Shown in pieces: positions 35,382-43,243 of a stretch of DNA of 64,000 bases. This stretch comes from Siderastrea radians (taxonomy: Eukaryota > Cnidaria > Anthozoa > Scleractinia > Rhizangiidae). The first letter of the stretch is position 1. Each line of letters opens with the position of its first letter. Made by a program: the position numbers and the translations under genes. The stretch is taken from positions 11,194,458 to 11,258,457 of the forward strand of contig OZ024891.1 in assembly GCA_964017195.1 (NCBI GenBank), given 5' to 3'. The notes under the pieces were generated by a model, which worked only from the letters and a program-made list of their open reading frames with translations, was not told where the DNA came from and did not search any database.

Positions 35382-36039
35382 TGATGAGGTCGCAAAGATC
35401 GAGGCTGTGCGAGCGCGACGGCGAGCCGCTAAAGCCAGGTACCGGGCCAGACATCCTGAGCGAATAGCCGAGCAGAGACGACGGTATCGGCAGAGGTATC
35501 GGGCCGAACATCTTGCCTACCTGAAACAGTACTATCGGAACAATGCAGAACGAATCCGGGAGTACAAAAGACAATATTACCAAACGGAAGCAGGTCAACG
35601 GTGGCAAGCACAATACTTAGCGAGAAAGCGTGAGAGCGCGGCCCTCTTACGTCAACAAAGAGGACCCGCGGTCCAAAAGAGAACGTTACAGCAAATCGAG
35701 GCGTTAGGGCCACTAAAAGTAACGGTCATGTTGGAGGATTTTATGACGGACTTTTGTAACTCGCTCTCGCCCAGCCCTGAGGATTCTATGGATCAACCTG
35801 GTACCATAACGGACATGGATTCAGGGGTCTTTCATCCTCTGGATCATGCCGTAGGGGACGAATCATCCCTTTCTTCTTCTTGTGACATGTGGGACGATGG
35901 GAAGGGATTTTTAGACAATCTACTGGAAGAGCTCGATGACTTACCACCGCCATCGGACGATTGTTGGTTTGACTTTTTAACTGACATGATGGAGGAGGAG
36001 GAGGATTCTTCCTTTGATTTGGAGAACTTTGTCACGTAA
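35347..36039 (+). CDS. Putative transcription regulator: basic helical region plus acidic tail
   Basis: 230 residues if read from ATG 35347 (MTSPQSDDDD). The frame is open further upstream, but that part overlaps the previous gene and looks like a shadow. Residues about 15-100 are very rich in R, Y and Q in a regular helical spacing (YRARHPERIAEQRRRYRQRY), similar to the spacers of HNH-type proteins and to basic DNA-binding helices. The last 60 residues are acidic with bulky hydrophobics (FLDNLLEELDDLPPPSDDCW), as in transactivation domains. Function as a DNA-binding activator is inference; no catalytic motif is seen. Confidence 0.6.
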   Translation: MTSPQSDDDDVDDEVAKIEAVRARRRAAKARYRARHPERIAEQRRRYRQRYRAEHLAYLKQYYRNNAERIREYKRQYYQTEAGQRWQAQYLARKRESAALLRQQRGPAVQKRTLQQIEALGPLKVTVMLEDFMTDFCNSLSPSPEDSMDQPGTITDMDSGVFHPLDHAVGDESSLSSSCDMWDDGKGFLDNLLEELDDLPPPSDDCWFDFLTDMMEEEEDSSFDLENFVT

Positions 36040-36097
36040 CCCTCGTATTTTTGGCAGAACATTCATAAACCAATGAGACATTTTCATTTTTTTTTAT

Positions 36098-36481
36098 TTA
36101 CTCAAACATGTAACTGGGGGTGTTATTAAATTTTAATTTTAAACGTTTCTTGGCTTGCATGATTTTCTTGACCACCCGTTCCGTCTTGTTTTTCTTGCCG
36201 GGTAATCGATCAATGGCTTGGATCATCTTCGTATCGGCTTTCCATTTATCTTGCAAATTCTTGGCACGGCTGTAATCAATGTCGTGTTGCTTAGCAATTT
36301 GGTCCAAGCGATTGATCCCTGGATCCCCACGTTTCAGACGTTTGGCCAAATGGGTGCCAGGGCCCATGTACTGATAACCAGGCCAATGAAATTCCTTCCC
36401 CGTCTTAGCGATCCATTTGTGGACATCCAAGGCCCCTCCTCGTTGGGTGCGTTTGATACCTCTTCTCCTCTTGGTGGGCAT
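36098..36481 (-). CDS. Parvovirus-like phospholipase A2 domain protein
   Basis: 127 residues. The calcium-loop motif YMGPGT (38-43) and catalytic HDIDY (66-70) match the PLA2 of parvovirus VP1 unique regions, which opens endosomal membranes during entry. A basic N-terminus carries QRGG-A (13-17), which fits the adenain cleavage consensus, so a maturation cut that frees the PLA2 is possible (inference). A polyadenylation signal (AATAAA) sits at 36093-36098 over the stop codon. It is the last gene of the minus-strand structural block, 3 bp after the 36485-37114 gene. PLA2 genes are known in some adintoviruses. Confidence 0.85.
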   Translation of the reverse strand: MPTKRRRGIKRTQRGGALDVHKWIAKTGKEFHWPGYQYMGPGTHLAKRLKRGDPGINRLDQIAKQHDIDYSRAKNLQDKWKADTKMIQAIDRLPGKKNKTERVVKKIMQAKKRLKLKFNNTPSYMFE

Positions 36482-36484
36482 CTT

Positions 36485-37114
36485 TTAGTCACTGTCGTAA
36501 TCCAATCGACGTCGTAACTTTTTGCCACGAGCCCAATCTTCCCAACCGGGTAAAGGTTTCAATCGTTCCACTTCTCGGGCGGGTCTTTTGCCTTTGCGAC
36601 TCTCGGCTAACTTTTTTTCCAAGGTCTTGCGCTGTTCTCGAATGGCTTGTAAACGCGACCGGGTATCCCCTCGACTGGTGGATGGGCTCCCTTTCTTGAT
36701 AATCTTACTAGTGGTGGCTGCTCCTTTGCCTTTCTTGGTTGCGGGGGTAATGGGTGGTTTGGGAGTCGACGGGCTGCCTTTTATCATGCGCTTCAACCAT
36801 TGTTCCACGGGTCCCGTTACCAAATCCCCGGCTTCTTCTTCGTCTTCTTCCCCTGGTGGAGCACCCGGCGCCCCCACACCCACGCCTCCGGGAAATTGAC
36901 GAATGCGTTTGGTTAACTTGATTAATTCTTGACTCAACGGTTTAGTTTGAGCATTGACCAGGGCGGGAGGTAATTGGGGATTGGCTAACAACACATGTTT
37001 TTTGGCGGCTAACGTGGCGGCTTTGTTCAACAAGGCATTTTCGGTGAGTTCTCCTTTGTAATATTGAATGAGTTGCTCCAAGTCCTTGGGGGGAATCATG
37101 TAGACCTCATCCAT
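36485..37114 (-). CDS. Conserved-looking virion protein, unknown function
   Basis: 209 residues. The N-terminal 70 residues form a compact helical region (LTENALLNKAATLAAKKHVL) of a type I associate with Polinton/adintovirus genomes, then a glycine/proline/glutamate-rich linker and a long basic C-terminus (IREQRKTLEKKLAESRKGKR). No enzyme motif. Start at ATG 37114 overlaps the end of the gene at 37096-37335. Could be a core or minor capsid protein (inference). Confidence 0.7.
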   Translation of the reverse strand: MDEVYMIPPKDLEQLIQYYKGELTENALLNKAATLAAKKHVLLANPQLPPALVNAQTKPLSQELIKLTKRIRQFPGGVGVGAPGAPPGEEDEEEAGDLVTGPVEQWLKRMIKGSPSTPKPPITPATKKGKGAATTSKIIKKGSPSTSRGDTRSRLQAIREQRKTLEKKLAESRKGKRPAREVERLKPLPGWEDWARGKKLRRRLDYDSD

Positions 37115-37335
37115 GGTGGTTGACTACAATCGGTGCAAAGTTCCCCGTCTTCTATGTCGCGACAACTCTCACAAAGACGGGACTTTAAGATGTGTTGGTA
37201 CTCTCGATACAACAGGTGATATTTATGCTTCCAATAATAACAGTCGTTTTTCCACTTGTCGGTGGCCCGATTGGCGTCTTGTAACAGGGTGATCCATGTG
37301 GCTAGGGTTAACGGGTCGGTCGAGCACATTGACAT
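37096..37335 (-). CDS. Small cysteine-rich protein
   Basis: 79 residues from ATG 37335 (a second ATG is at 37329; the frame is open further up but has no ATG). Two CxxC pairs near the C-terminus (CESC, CTDC) could bind one zinc. The middle is a tryptophan/tyrosine-rich helix (WKNDCYYWKHKYHLLYREYQ). It overlaps both neighbours by about 20-28 bp, typical of this gene block. Function unknown. Confidence 0.6.
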   Translation of the reverse strand: MSMCSTDPLTLATWITLLQDANRATDKWKNDCYYWKHKYHLLYREYQHILKSRLCESCRDIEDGELCTDCSQPPWMRST

Positions 37336-37634
37336 AGCACCTCGTGAAGTCCTTGAAACAACCCTTGTCCTTTTTGTTGGATTAACCACTGACGACGTTT
37401 TTTGACGGAATGTCGACGACGTCCCAAATCACGTAGCACCTTTTTATAGGGTTGAAGTTTAGCCAGCATGGGTGGGGTGACGGGAATCTTGTTTTTTAAG
37501 AAGTTCAAGACCAATTCACTCACAGCATTGATTTGATCGGCATTGGCATGTTGTAACAACTCTTGACGTTTGGAACCATTGGCTTCTTGTAACATGGACC
37601 GTAAAAACGGTAATTGACGTCGAAGACGTTGCAT
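37308..37634 (-). CDS. Small basic helical virion-type protein
   Basis: 108 residues. Begins MQRLRRQLPFLRSML, has an all-helical middle (NAVSELVLNFLKNKIPVTPP) and a basic segment (GRRRHSVKKRR) followed by QKGQ-G, which fits the second adenain cleavage type (QxGx-G). This kind of protein is common beside Polinton capsid genes; I regard it as a core or DNA-packaging protein by analogy. ATG 37634 lies 4 bp below the stop of the 55-residue gene. Confidence 0.72.
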   Translation of the reverse strand: MQRLRRQLPFLRSMLQEANGSKRQELLQHANADQINAVSELVLNFLKNKIPVTPPMLAKLQPYKKVLRDLGRRRHSVKKRRQWLIQQKGQGLFQGLHEVLCQCARPTR

Positions 37635-37637
37635 CCT

Positions 37638-37805
37638 TTATCGGTGACGATACCGTTGATTGGCTTTTTGAATGGTGCGTTTTATACGTTTATCCGTTTC
37701 CAAGGCTACGGCTTTCCCCAATCCCACCATAGCAGGGACCAATAGATTTAAAAAACCGCCTCGTTGACGACGTCGTCGTCGTCGTCTTCTTCTCCTCCTC
37801 ACCAT
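37638..37805 (-). CDS. 55-residue arginine-rich protein X/mu-like
   Basis: Starts at ATG 37805, inside the stop of the upstream gene (ATGGTGA overlap), and ends with TAA at 37638. It has eleven consecutive arginines, then QRGG-F (14-18), a short hydrophobic helix (LNLLVPAMVGLGKAVAL) and a basic tail. It is a smaller relative of the product of 43013-43204. Layout resembles adenovirus core peptide mu/pX: basic, with a protease site. Confidence 0.72.
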   Translation of the reverse strand: MVRRRRRRRRRRRQRGGFLNLLVPAMVGLGKAVALETDKRIKRTIQKANQRYRHR

Positions 37806-38131
37806 GGACGATTCGTCAACAGACGTTGAAGGGCTTTGTTTTGTTTGATCGCGTCCTGCGTCTCTTTATAGCCTTGACGGGTATTGCGTTTGAAATCGGA
37901 CCACCAACCCCCACCTCGTTGTCGTCGTCGGTAATGTTGTACATTATCGGTAATGCCTTTCAAGGCTTGACCGCCTAATTTGCCTAAAGCGAGTCCAAAC
38001 CCAGGCGCTGGACCCGATAGAAACATACTCATACCATGGGCAATTTTATCCACCAAACGGGGTTTGCGACGCATTAAAGCTCCTCCTCGTTGTTTCCTTT
38101 TTCTGCGTCGTCGTCGTCGTTGGACGGCCAT
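37799..38131 (-). CDS. Basic core-like protein with two QRGG sites
   Basis: 110 residues. Arginine/lysine-rich start, QRGG-A at 15-19, a hydrophobic segment (GMSMFLSGPAPGFGLALGKL), then RRRQRGG-G and a tryptophan pair, ending RLLTNRPW. Both QRGG sites fit the adenain consensus. It overlaps the end of the two-TM gene by 58 bp and the next gene start by 7 bp. Likely a virion core or capsid-associated protein (inference). Confidence 0.72.
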   Translation of the reverse strand: MAVQRRRRRRKRKQRGGALMRRKPRLVDKIAHGMSMFLSGPAPGFGLALGKLGGQALKGITDNVQHYRRRQRGGGWWSDFKRNTRQGYKETQDAIKQNKALQRLLTNRPW

Positions 38132-38736
38132 GGTTCTAAGAGTGTAGGACTGGGAGGGAGCGGCTTTTTATTGATCCAATAATCTTTGGGTCTCAAGGGA
38201 CGAGGACATCCATCTACATAGCATAGGGCTTCCAAGGGTTGGTACACAAAATGACCATGGTAATCTTGTACACATCGTTTAGGTAACGGAGGGGTGAAAT
38301 CCACAATGGTATCATCCAAGGTTTGCATCTTGATTAAAAATCGATCCAAATCCTCCAAGGGAACGCCACGCACATGGGTTTTCAATTCGGTCAAGGCTTT
38401 GGCATAGGTGGTAAATGCAAATCGACTCATGGTCACTTTAAATCGGTATTGCTTAAAATCATTCCATCCTTTGACCACGGTGCCCACCGCCGCCAAACAG
38501 GCTACCAACGTACTGTTTTCCAAAAGCGGAGCCGCAATCATGCCGGCGGCCATCAGGAGTAATGCCATGCCATTGAACAAGGCATTGATACACTTGTAAT
38601 GATTTAACATTTTGCGATAACACCACCATTGTTGATGATAAAAAGCATACAAGGAATCCATCCGTTGTAATAATTCCGGGGGGAATGGAAGACCCTGCTG
38701 TTTCGATCCATTCAATAACGACACGACGGTTTTCAT
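38074..38736 (-). CDS. Two-TM membrane protein with SLATT-like layout
   Basis: 220 residues from ATG 38736. A helical N-terminus (YHQQWWCYRKMLNHYKCINA) leads to two membrane spans (about 57-75, FNGMALLLMAAGMIAAPLL, and 78-95, VACLAAVGTVV), then a helical cytosolic part beginning VKGWNDFKQY and FAFTTYAKALTELKTHVRG. This order, a 2TM hairpin followed by a long helical extension with a W..F motif, is that of SLATT domains, the 2TM effectors that accompany SLOG sensors in bacterial conflict systems. The match is by layout only. A broken relative lies at 56567-57058. It could instead be a virion membrane-penetration protein. Confidence 0.65.
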   Translation of the reverse strand: MKTVVSLLNGSKQQGLPFPPELLQRMDSLYAFYHQQWWCYRKMLNHYKCINALFNGMALLLMAAGMIAAPLLENSTLVACLAAVGTVVKGWNDFKQYRFKVTMSRFAFTTYAKALTELKTHVRGVPLEDLDRFLIKMQTLDDTIVDFTPPLPKRCVQDYHGHFVYQPLEALCYVDGCPRPLRPKDYWINKKPLPPSPTLLEPWPSNDDDDAEKGNNEEEL

Positions 38737-38738
38737 CC

Positions 38739-39605
38739 TCACGGCGAAACGCGGGACGAAGACGTTTGTACGCTCGGTGCTCCTCCTTGTTTATAACTGG
38801 TCACAATGCTATTGGTCATGGTGACATTAGCAATTTCACGTCCTTGGGCTAATTGTTCTTGATCTTGTAATAGCATGCGTAAACGTCGTTGTAAATCGGC
38901 TTGACGCAAGGTACGAGGGGGTGGACTCCCAGACGTCCAAGATCCTCGAGGAGTGGCTGGATTGGAGGCCGGTGTCAAAGGTGAACCGGGGAAAAGTCGT
39001 CGTCGTCGTCCGCGTCGGCCACCACGTCGCCCACCACGACGGCCACCACCTCCACCCCCACCACCACCACCACCACCACCACCACCACCTCCACCACCAC
39101 CAGCACCACCAGCACCACCAGCACCTCCACCACCACCAGCACCTCCACCACCACCACCACCACCACGTCCACCACCACGTCCACCACCACCACGTCCGCC
39201 ACCACGTCCATTACCATCACCCCCAGCACCCGCTGCTGTTCGACCACTTGGGGCTGTTCGCCAACCAGGTGGACTTCTCGGGGACTCCGGGGTGGTCTGG
39301 GGACTATGAAATGAGGGTGAATGGGATGCTCGACTTCCTACTCCTGCGGGGGAAGAGGCCTGTGCAGGGGCTGCACCATCTACATCGGGCCAGCTCGCGA
39401 TAACGTCGGCAGGGGGGATGGATGCCATAAACTGAGAGAGGGGATCGTCACCCATTTCCTCCATGGCGACGTCGAGAAGGCCTTGGTCTCCCGAGAAAAA
39501 TAACTCTTGGAAGGCCCTTGGGGACATTTGATTGCTGCTGGCCGCCCCCACACCAGCCGGCGACACGGTATCGTACGATTGCGGAGGTTGACGGTCATCC
39601 GCCAT
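38739..39605 (-). CDS. Glycine-rich protein, possible minor virion protein
   Basis: 288 residues from ATG 39605, with a TATAAAG box at about 39637-39643, 32 bp upstream. Acidic N-terminus, a serine/proline linker, then about 75 residues of almost pure glycine with scattered arginine and alanine (about 130-205), an RRGG-type basic end, and a helical C-terminus (ADLQRRLRMLLQDQEQLAQG). The glycine tract is encoded by a GGT/GGC triplet run that likely varies in length. Function unknown; the RGG-like part could bind nucleic acid. Confidence 0.7.
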   Translation of the reverse strand: MADDRQPPQSYDTVSPAGVGAASSNQMSPRAFQELFFSGDQGLLDVAMEEMGDDPLSQFMASIPPADVIASWPDVDGAAPAQASSPAGVGSRASHSPSFHSPQTTPESPRSPPGWRTAPSGRTAAGAGGDGNGRGGGRGGGGRGGGRGGGGGGGGAGGGGGAGGAGGAGGGGGGGGGGGGGGGGGGGGRRGGRRGGRRGRRRRLFPGSPLTPASNPATPRGSWTSGSPPPRTLRQADLQRRLRMLLQDQEQLAQGREIANVTMTNSIVTSYKQGGAPSVQTSSSRVSP

Positions 39606-39638
39606 GATTACTCTCTTTTTCCTGTTCAAAGGGTCCCT

Positions 39639-40292
39639 TTATAGTCGCTTTTGATAGGTGCGAGTCCATCCTTCGTCTTTTAATAGGTGACTCAACAACC
39701 GTTGTTGATCGGAGGAGGCGGGATGTAAATCCAGCACCAAATACCCATACGGTCGTGTGGTGGCTTGATGAAACGTCTCTAACGTGTCTTTCCAAGTGGT
39801 CGGAAACGATTGCAGCATGACATTGCGTACCCCTAATTGATCTCGGGGGTCCTTGAACGCTACGATGTAATGGGCATTGCGGGATATACTTTTGGCATAG
39901 CGACCCACGGGAAACATGTCTTGGCACAAGTACAACACGGTCACCCCTTGATGATGGGAATGTTTGGTGAATAAATCCAACACGCGTTTATCGTGACTCC
40001 CTTCATCCATTAAATCATCCAAGACCAGGACCCCATGTCCTTGAGGAAACCATTCGACCAACGCCTCATGATCAGGAATCCCTTCGTGAAACACCACCCC
40101 TTGATCTTGCATGCTTCGAAATCGATCTTGCCAGGCCCCATAACAATAATGCCGTTGGGTTGGTGGGGTTTCAAACAAGTCCGGGTTGTCTACCAAGAGT
40201 TTTTCCGTAAACACGGTTTTGCCACATCCCGAAGGACCCACCACCAAGATAGAGGAGGGGGTATGAAAACGAAACGGTTTCCCCGTTTGCAT
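39639..40292 (-). CDS. FtsK/HerA-type genome packaging ATPase
   Basis: 217 residues. Walker A GPSGCGKT (19-26) and Walker B VLVLDDLMDE (88-97) with the downstream CQDMF and KSISRNAHYIV strands of the A32-like packaging ATPases. It pumps the genome into the capsid in this virus group. It is compact but of usual length for Polintons. ATG at 40292. The following gene's TATA box overlaps its stop codon. Neighbours, protease and major capsid, form the canonical morphogenesis module. Confidence 0.94.
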   Translation of the reverse strand: MQTGKPFRFHTPSSILVVGPSGCGKTVFTEKLLVDNPDLFETPPTQRHYCYGAWQDRFRSMQDQGVVFHEGIPDHEALVEWFPQGHGVLVLDDLMDEGSHDKRVLDLFTKHSHHQGVTVLYLCQDMFPVGRYAKSISRNAHYIVAFKDPRDQLGVRNVMLQSFPTTWKDTLETFHQATTRPYGYLVLDLHPASSDQQRLLSHLLKDEGWTRTYQKRL

Positions 40293-40314
40293 GTTGATGA
40301 TACTACCCAGTTTT

Positions 40315-40322
40315 AAAAAAAA
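40315..40322 (-). terminator. Pol III-type T8 terminator after the tRNA-like gene
   Basis: Eight thymines on the minus strand begin 14 bases after the 3' end of the tRNA-like sequence, a standard RNA polymerase III stop. Confidence 0.6.
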
Positions 40323-40336
40323 GGCTCCGTTTTATT

Positions 40337-40422
40337 GGAATCGGTGGGACTCGAACCCACGCACGACCTCCCTATTTTTTCAGAGGGGGATCCAAAGGCT
40401 CTACCCACTGAGCTACGACTCC
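40337..40422 (-). tRNA. tRNA-like gene of uncertain identity
   Basis: 86 nt on the minus strand. Acceptor arms pair (GGAGTCG with CGATTCC, one G-U). D arm GCTC/GAGC with loop AGTGGGTA forms a good box A; T arm GTGGG/CCCAC with TTCGAGT forms a perfect box B. The region between D arm and T arm is about 13 nt longer than normal and does not give one clean anticodon stem: a CTGAAAA loop (GAA, Phe-like) flanked by CCCT/AGGG is one reading. So it may be an altered tRNA, an intron-bearing tRNA or a Pol III-driven viral small RNA. It lies in the gap between protease and ATPase genes. Confidence 0.6.
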
Positions 40423-40569
40423 GACACCATTTTTCCAACGAACTTTTAATTACATTGATGATACGGATGACAACTGATTTGATACCATCTGGCTTCTTGA
40501 CCTACAATCAATTGTTGAAGGCGTTGACCAGCTTGATGGTCATTGCTGACATAATCCTGATCCGAAAAC
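40423..40569. other. Spacer between tRNA-like gene and protease gene
   Basis: 147 bp with no gene recognised. Confidence 0.4.
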
Positions 40570-40983
40570 TCATTTAAAAAAATCTTGCAAGGTCCGTCCA
40601 CGGGCTTTGGCTTTCAAGTACAACAAGGCGTAATCACCACAACTCTTGCTTGAAATGAATTGGAGGGACTTGCCATTGGTTACCACATACTTCCAATGGT
40701 TTACAATCCAATCTCGTAACGGGGTAGCTTGCACGTACGTGTCCATGGGCAAAGCATAACTATCGAGGACTTCACACACGTTCTGATCTGTCCACACCGC
40801 TAACCAATGTTGTCCCGGTTGATCGTGTGGGTCGGTATTCACAATGTACCCTTGGGGTTGGGTCTTGACAGGACTCTTGGGTAAACGATCACAGGCCACC
40901 GTTCCGTAAAAGACAGGGTTCAATTGGGGGTCGTCTCGGGCTAAGTAATCCAATTGCACATTATTCAAGGCCACGTGTTCCAT
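40570..40983 (-). CDS. Adenain-like cysteine protease
   Basis: 137 residues. Catalytic set of adenovirus-type proteases in order: H59 in GQHWLAVW, D74 in EVLDSY, Q108 in LQFISS and C115 in SKSCGDYALLYL. It would cut capsid and core precursors at (M/I/L/N/Q)xGG-x and (M/I/L/N/Q)xGx-G sites. At least nine such sites are present in small neighbouring proteins. ATG 40983 lies 3 bp below the major capsid stop. Shorter than adenain itself (about 200 residues) but of usual size for Polintons. Confidence 0.93.
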   Translation of the reverse strand: MEHVALNNVQLDYLARDDPQLNPVFYGTVACDRLPKSPVKTQPQGYIVNTDPHDQPGQHWLAVWTDQNVCEVLDSYALPMDTYVQATPLRDWIVNHWKYVVTNGKSLQFISSKSCGDYALLYLKAKARGRTLQDFFK

Positions 40984-40985
40984 CT

Positions 40986-42398
40986 TCAGTGCTGGTAAAT
41001 GTTATACAACACGGCTCCGTTCCTGTCAATCTCCAGCAAATTCTCAAATTCTCCATAGACGAGCACGGTTATATTGGTAGCGGGGGCGGCTCCAAATTCC
41101 AAGACCAGTTGTAAATCTCCCGTTTGCTTGGGGTTGAGGTTTTGACTGTCAGCACATCCATTGGCGACATTGTCAAACATGTACAAGGTACAATTTTTAG
41201 CTTGGCCCCAATCTCCTAGTTCTACCATATTGCCTTTCTTTTTACACCAGGCACCACTGGCTTGCAGAAAACGGAAGTAGCCTAGATTATCTCGGGTGCC
41301 ATTGTTGTGCACTAAGTGCAGGGTTTCATAAGGGTATTCTTCTCCTTTGACAATCTGTCGAATGGACGTCAGCCCAAATTTCTGGAAACAGAAAGGATCT
41401 CGGGTCACATCTCCATTGAAGGCTCGGCTGTCCAACAACCCCACAATCAATCGGTCAGATATTCTGTTTTGAAACAGGTTAGGGATATCAAGGCGGACCA
41501 GGTTGCCTTGCATGCTGAAGGTCCGGATTTCACTGCGGACGGTCGGGTAAGCAGCCACTTGGCCTTCATTGTGTCTTTTGCTAGACAAACTCTGGTAGAT
41601 GGCATCACTCAAACGCAGTTGGCAGAGATGAAACCGTAGTTTGACATCGCCTTCCATCAATCGTCCAGCTTCACCCACTCCATTCAAAAACAAACTCGGA
41701 CCATTGAAATGAAATTTCATCTTGATTTCTACGCCAGGCACCAACAATTTGCCGGTATGAAACACTTCCAAGTGCGGGGTAAACACCAGACTGTGGGTGA
41801 CACCTCCAGCATACTTGGCGAGTTCAGCTTTCATGGCAGCCAAGGCTCCTTTGTGGTTGGCAGGGAGTCTCTGGTAGTCTACATGTCCTGCACCAGCATT
41901 CGCTGCTGTGTTGGTATTGTTGGCGGTCCATGCGGGTGGGAAATCCACTTGATTGAACCATCCTTGGGGTCCTAACACGGTCTTGCCATCTTCTCGGTCA
42001 AAATTCAGCAAGGTTTCCAGGTAAGCTTTGTAATGATAAGTGTCGGATTGAGGACTGATCAACGTGCCATTCAATTGCAAGTCAATTTGCTTGATGATGG
42101 AATGGGCCAAATTATTGACGGGGAACAATATCTCCGCGGCGTCCAAGTTCCCGTTATCATCTTTTTTCAAACTCAATTCCATGGTAAAGTAGCTGCGTCC
42201 CAAATCCACAAAATCGTCCAACCCCGGAATGATGAATTCCATGGGATTGATACCCGTGGTGGTGGGTTGAATGGTGACCATGCGATAGGCATTGATGCTA
42301 ATGTCGGTCGGTGGCACCTTGAAAATCCGTAACGCGGAGTTCACGGTCCCTTCGGAACGTGCGTGAGCCGGGGCGGTTTGTGTACTCACGTCAGGCAT
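40986..42398 (-). CDS. Major capsid protein (double jelly roll, hexon-like)
   Basis: 470 residues. Typical Polinton/adintovirus hexon features: FIIPGLDDFVDLGRSYFTME near residue 60, VNNLAHSIIKQIDLQLNGT near 95-115 and YHYKAYLETLLNFDRE shortly after, then two beta-rich halves. It forms the trimeric capsomers of an icosahedral shell. TATAAAAA at 42450-42457 lies 52 bp before ATG 42398. Just upstream are (CGT)n triplet arrays that encode the arginine tail of the preceding gene. Open throughout. Confidence 0.94.
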   Translation of the reverse strand: MPDVSTQTAPAHARSEGTVNSALRIFKVPPTDISINAYRMVTIQPTTTGINPMEFIIPGLDDFVDLGRSYFTMELSLKKDDNGNLDAAEILFPVNNLAHSIIKQIDLQLNGTLISPQSDTYHYKAYLETLLNFDREDGKTVLGPQGWFNQVDFPPAWTANNTNTAANAGAGHVDYQRLPANHKGALAAMKAELAKYAGGVTHSLVFTPHLEVFHTGKLLVPGVEIKMKFHFNGPSLFLNGVGEAGRLMEGDVKLRFHLCQLRLSDAIYQSLSSKRHNEGQVAAYPTVRSEIRTFSMQGNLVRLDIPNLFQNRISDRLIVGLLDSRAFNGDVTRDPFCFQKFGLTSIRQIVKGEEYPYETLHLVHNNGTRDNLGYFRFLQASGAWCKKKGNMVELGDWGQAKNCTLYMFDNVANGCADSQNLNPKQTGDLQLVLEFGAAPATNITVLVYGEFENLLEIDRNGAVLYNIYQH

Positions 42399-42400
42399 AT

Positions 42401-42679
42401 TTAACGTCGTCGTCGTCGTCGAGTGGTGGTACGTCGTCGTCGTGAGGGGTTTTTATAGCGTCGTCGTCGTCGTGCTAAACGTTGTCTCAAATCAAACCCG
42501 GGGACTCTCATCACCTCGGGACTCAACCATCCACCACGTTGTCGTCGCATGAGTTTCCAAAACGGATACAGTCCTCCCCATTGAGACAACCCTCGATCAC
42601 TACGAATTCGTCCATGTTCACACTCCAAAAATATCTCGCGCACGTTTGGTTTGTTTGGGAAACAAAGCACTGGCCACAC
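42401..42679 (-). CDS. Basic small protein with QRGG site
   Basis: Up to 92 residues from ATG 42679; a later in-frame ATG at 42550 would give 49. Contains QWGG-L (33-37) and RRQRGG-W (45-51), both fitting the adenain consensus, and ends in RRRRTTTRRRRRR. It overlaps the preceding gene by 62 bp if the first ATG is used. Probably a core or capsid peptide. Start is uncertain. Confidence 0.62.
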   Translation of the reverse strand: MWPVLCFPNKPNVREIFLECEHGRIRSDRGLSQWGGLYPFWKLMRRQRGGWLSPEVMRVPGFDLRQRLARRRRRYKNPSRRRRTTTRRRRRR

Positions 42680-42944
42680 GCACGGCGTCTTTCACGTTCT
42701 TATGACTCAACGCTTTCTTGGCTCGTTTGGTGATTTCTTTTTTGATGACTTGTTCGGCTTTGCGTTTAACACCTCGTGTCAAACCCGTTTCCAATCCTCT
42801 CTTAATATTACTAGGCAATTTTAAAGGATTTCGCGTCCTTATAAGGCCTTGGAACCCACCACGCAAGAGATCCGTTACTAATCCTTTGCCTTGTTGATCA
42901 TACCACTCGTCTGTTCGAAATCGTGTCAAACTTCCCCCACGCAT
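42618..42944 (-). CDS. Basic protein with several protease sites
   Basis: 108 residues from ATG 42944; the frame runs further up without ATG. Begins MRGG-S, then QQGK-G (17-21) and LRGG-F (27-31), three sites that fit the adenain consensus, followed by a lysine/arginine-rich helical tail (VIKKEITKRAKKALSH). TATAAAAAG at 42998-43006. May be a scaffold or core precursor cut several times (inference). Confidence 0.7.
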   Translation of the reverse strand: MRGGSLTRFRTDEWYDQQGKGLVTDLLRGGFQGLIRTRNPLKLPSNIKRGLETGLTRGVKRKAEQVIKKEITKRAKKALSHKNVKDAVRVASALFPKQTKRARDIFGV

Positions 42945-43012
42945 TGTGTCGTCGTTACCAAGGATCACGTTTTTGGTTGGTGTCACAGGACTCGTCTCTT
43001 TTTATACCGTCA

Positions 43013-43204
43013 TCATCGTCTTCTTTTTCGAAAAGCGGCTTCCAACCCTTTTTTAGCCCCGTAACTCGCCGCACCACTCGCGGCACCTAACGCCACGGCT
43101 TTTCCTCCAGCGATCAAGGCTGGAATGAGGGCAGCCAATGGGAATAAACCCCCTCGTTGCCTTCTTCTTCGCCTCCTTCGTCGTCGCACTCTTGTCTTGG
43201 GCAT
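43013..43204 (-). CDS. 63-residue arginine-rich protein X/mu-like
   Basis: Basic start (RVRRRRRRRRRQRGG) with QRGG-L, a hydrophobic middle (FPLAALIPALIAGGKAVALG) containing IAGG-K, and a basic end (FRKRRR). Larger relative of the 37638-37805 product: both share GKAVAL after a QRGG site. TATAAAAAG at 43234-43242, 30 bp before ATG 43204. Confidence 0.75.
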   Translation of the reverse strand: MPKTRVRRRRRRRRRQRGGLFPLAALIPALIAGGKAVALGAASGAASYGAKKGLEAAFRKRRR

Positions 43205-43243
43205 GTTTGTTTGTTTTTCACAACCCTTGTTTTCTTTTTATAC

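Noticed and set aside
37336..37389. Longer starts using GTG or TTG for genes at 37096, 38074, 38739, 42618 and 47120
   Set aside because: In a eukaryote an ATG start is expected; an internal ATG near the 5' end is available in each case and was used.
38953..39309. Poly-proline and poly-histidine frames opposite the glycine-rich gene
   Set aside because: They are shadows of the glycine triplet run; the minus strand has promoter, start and flanking non-repeat protein sequence.
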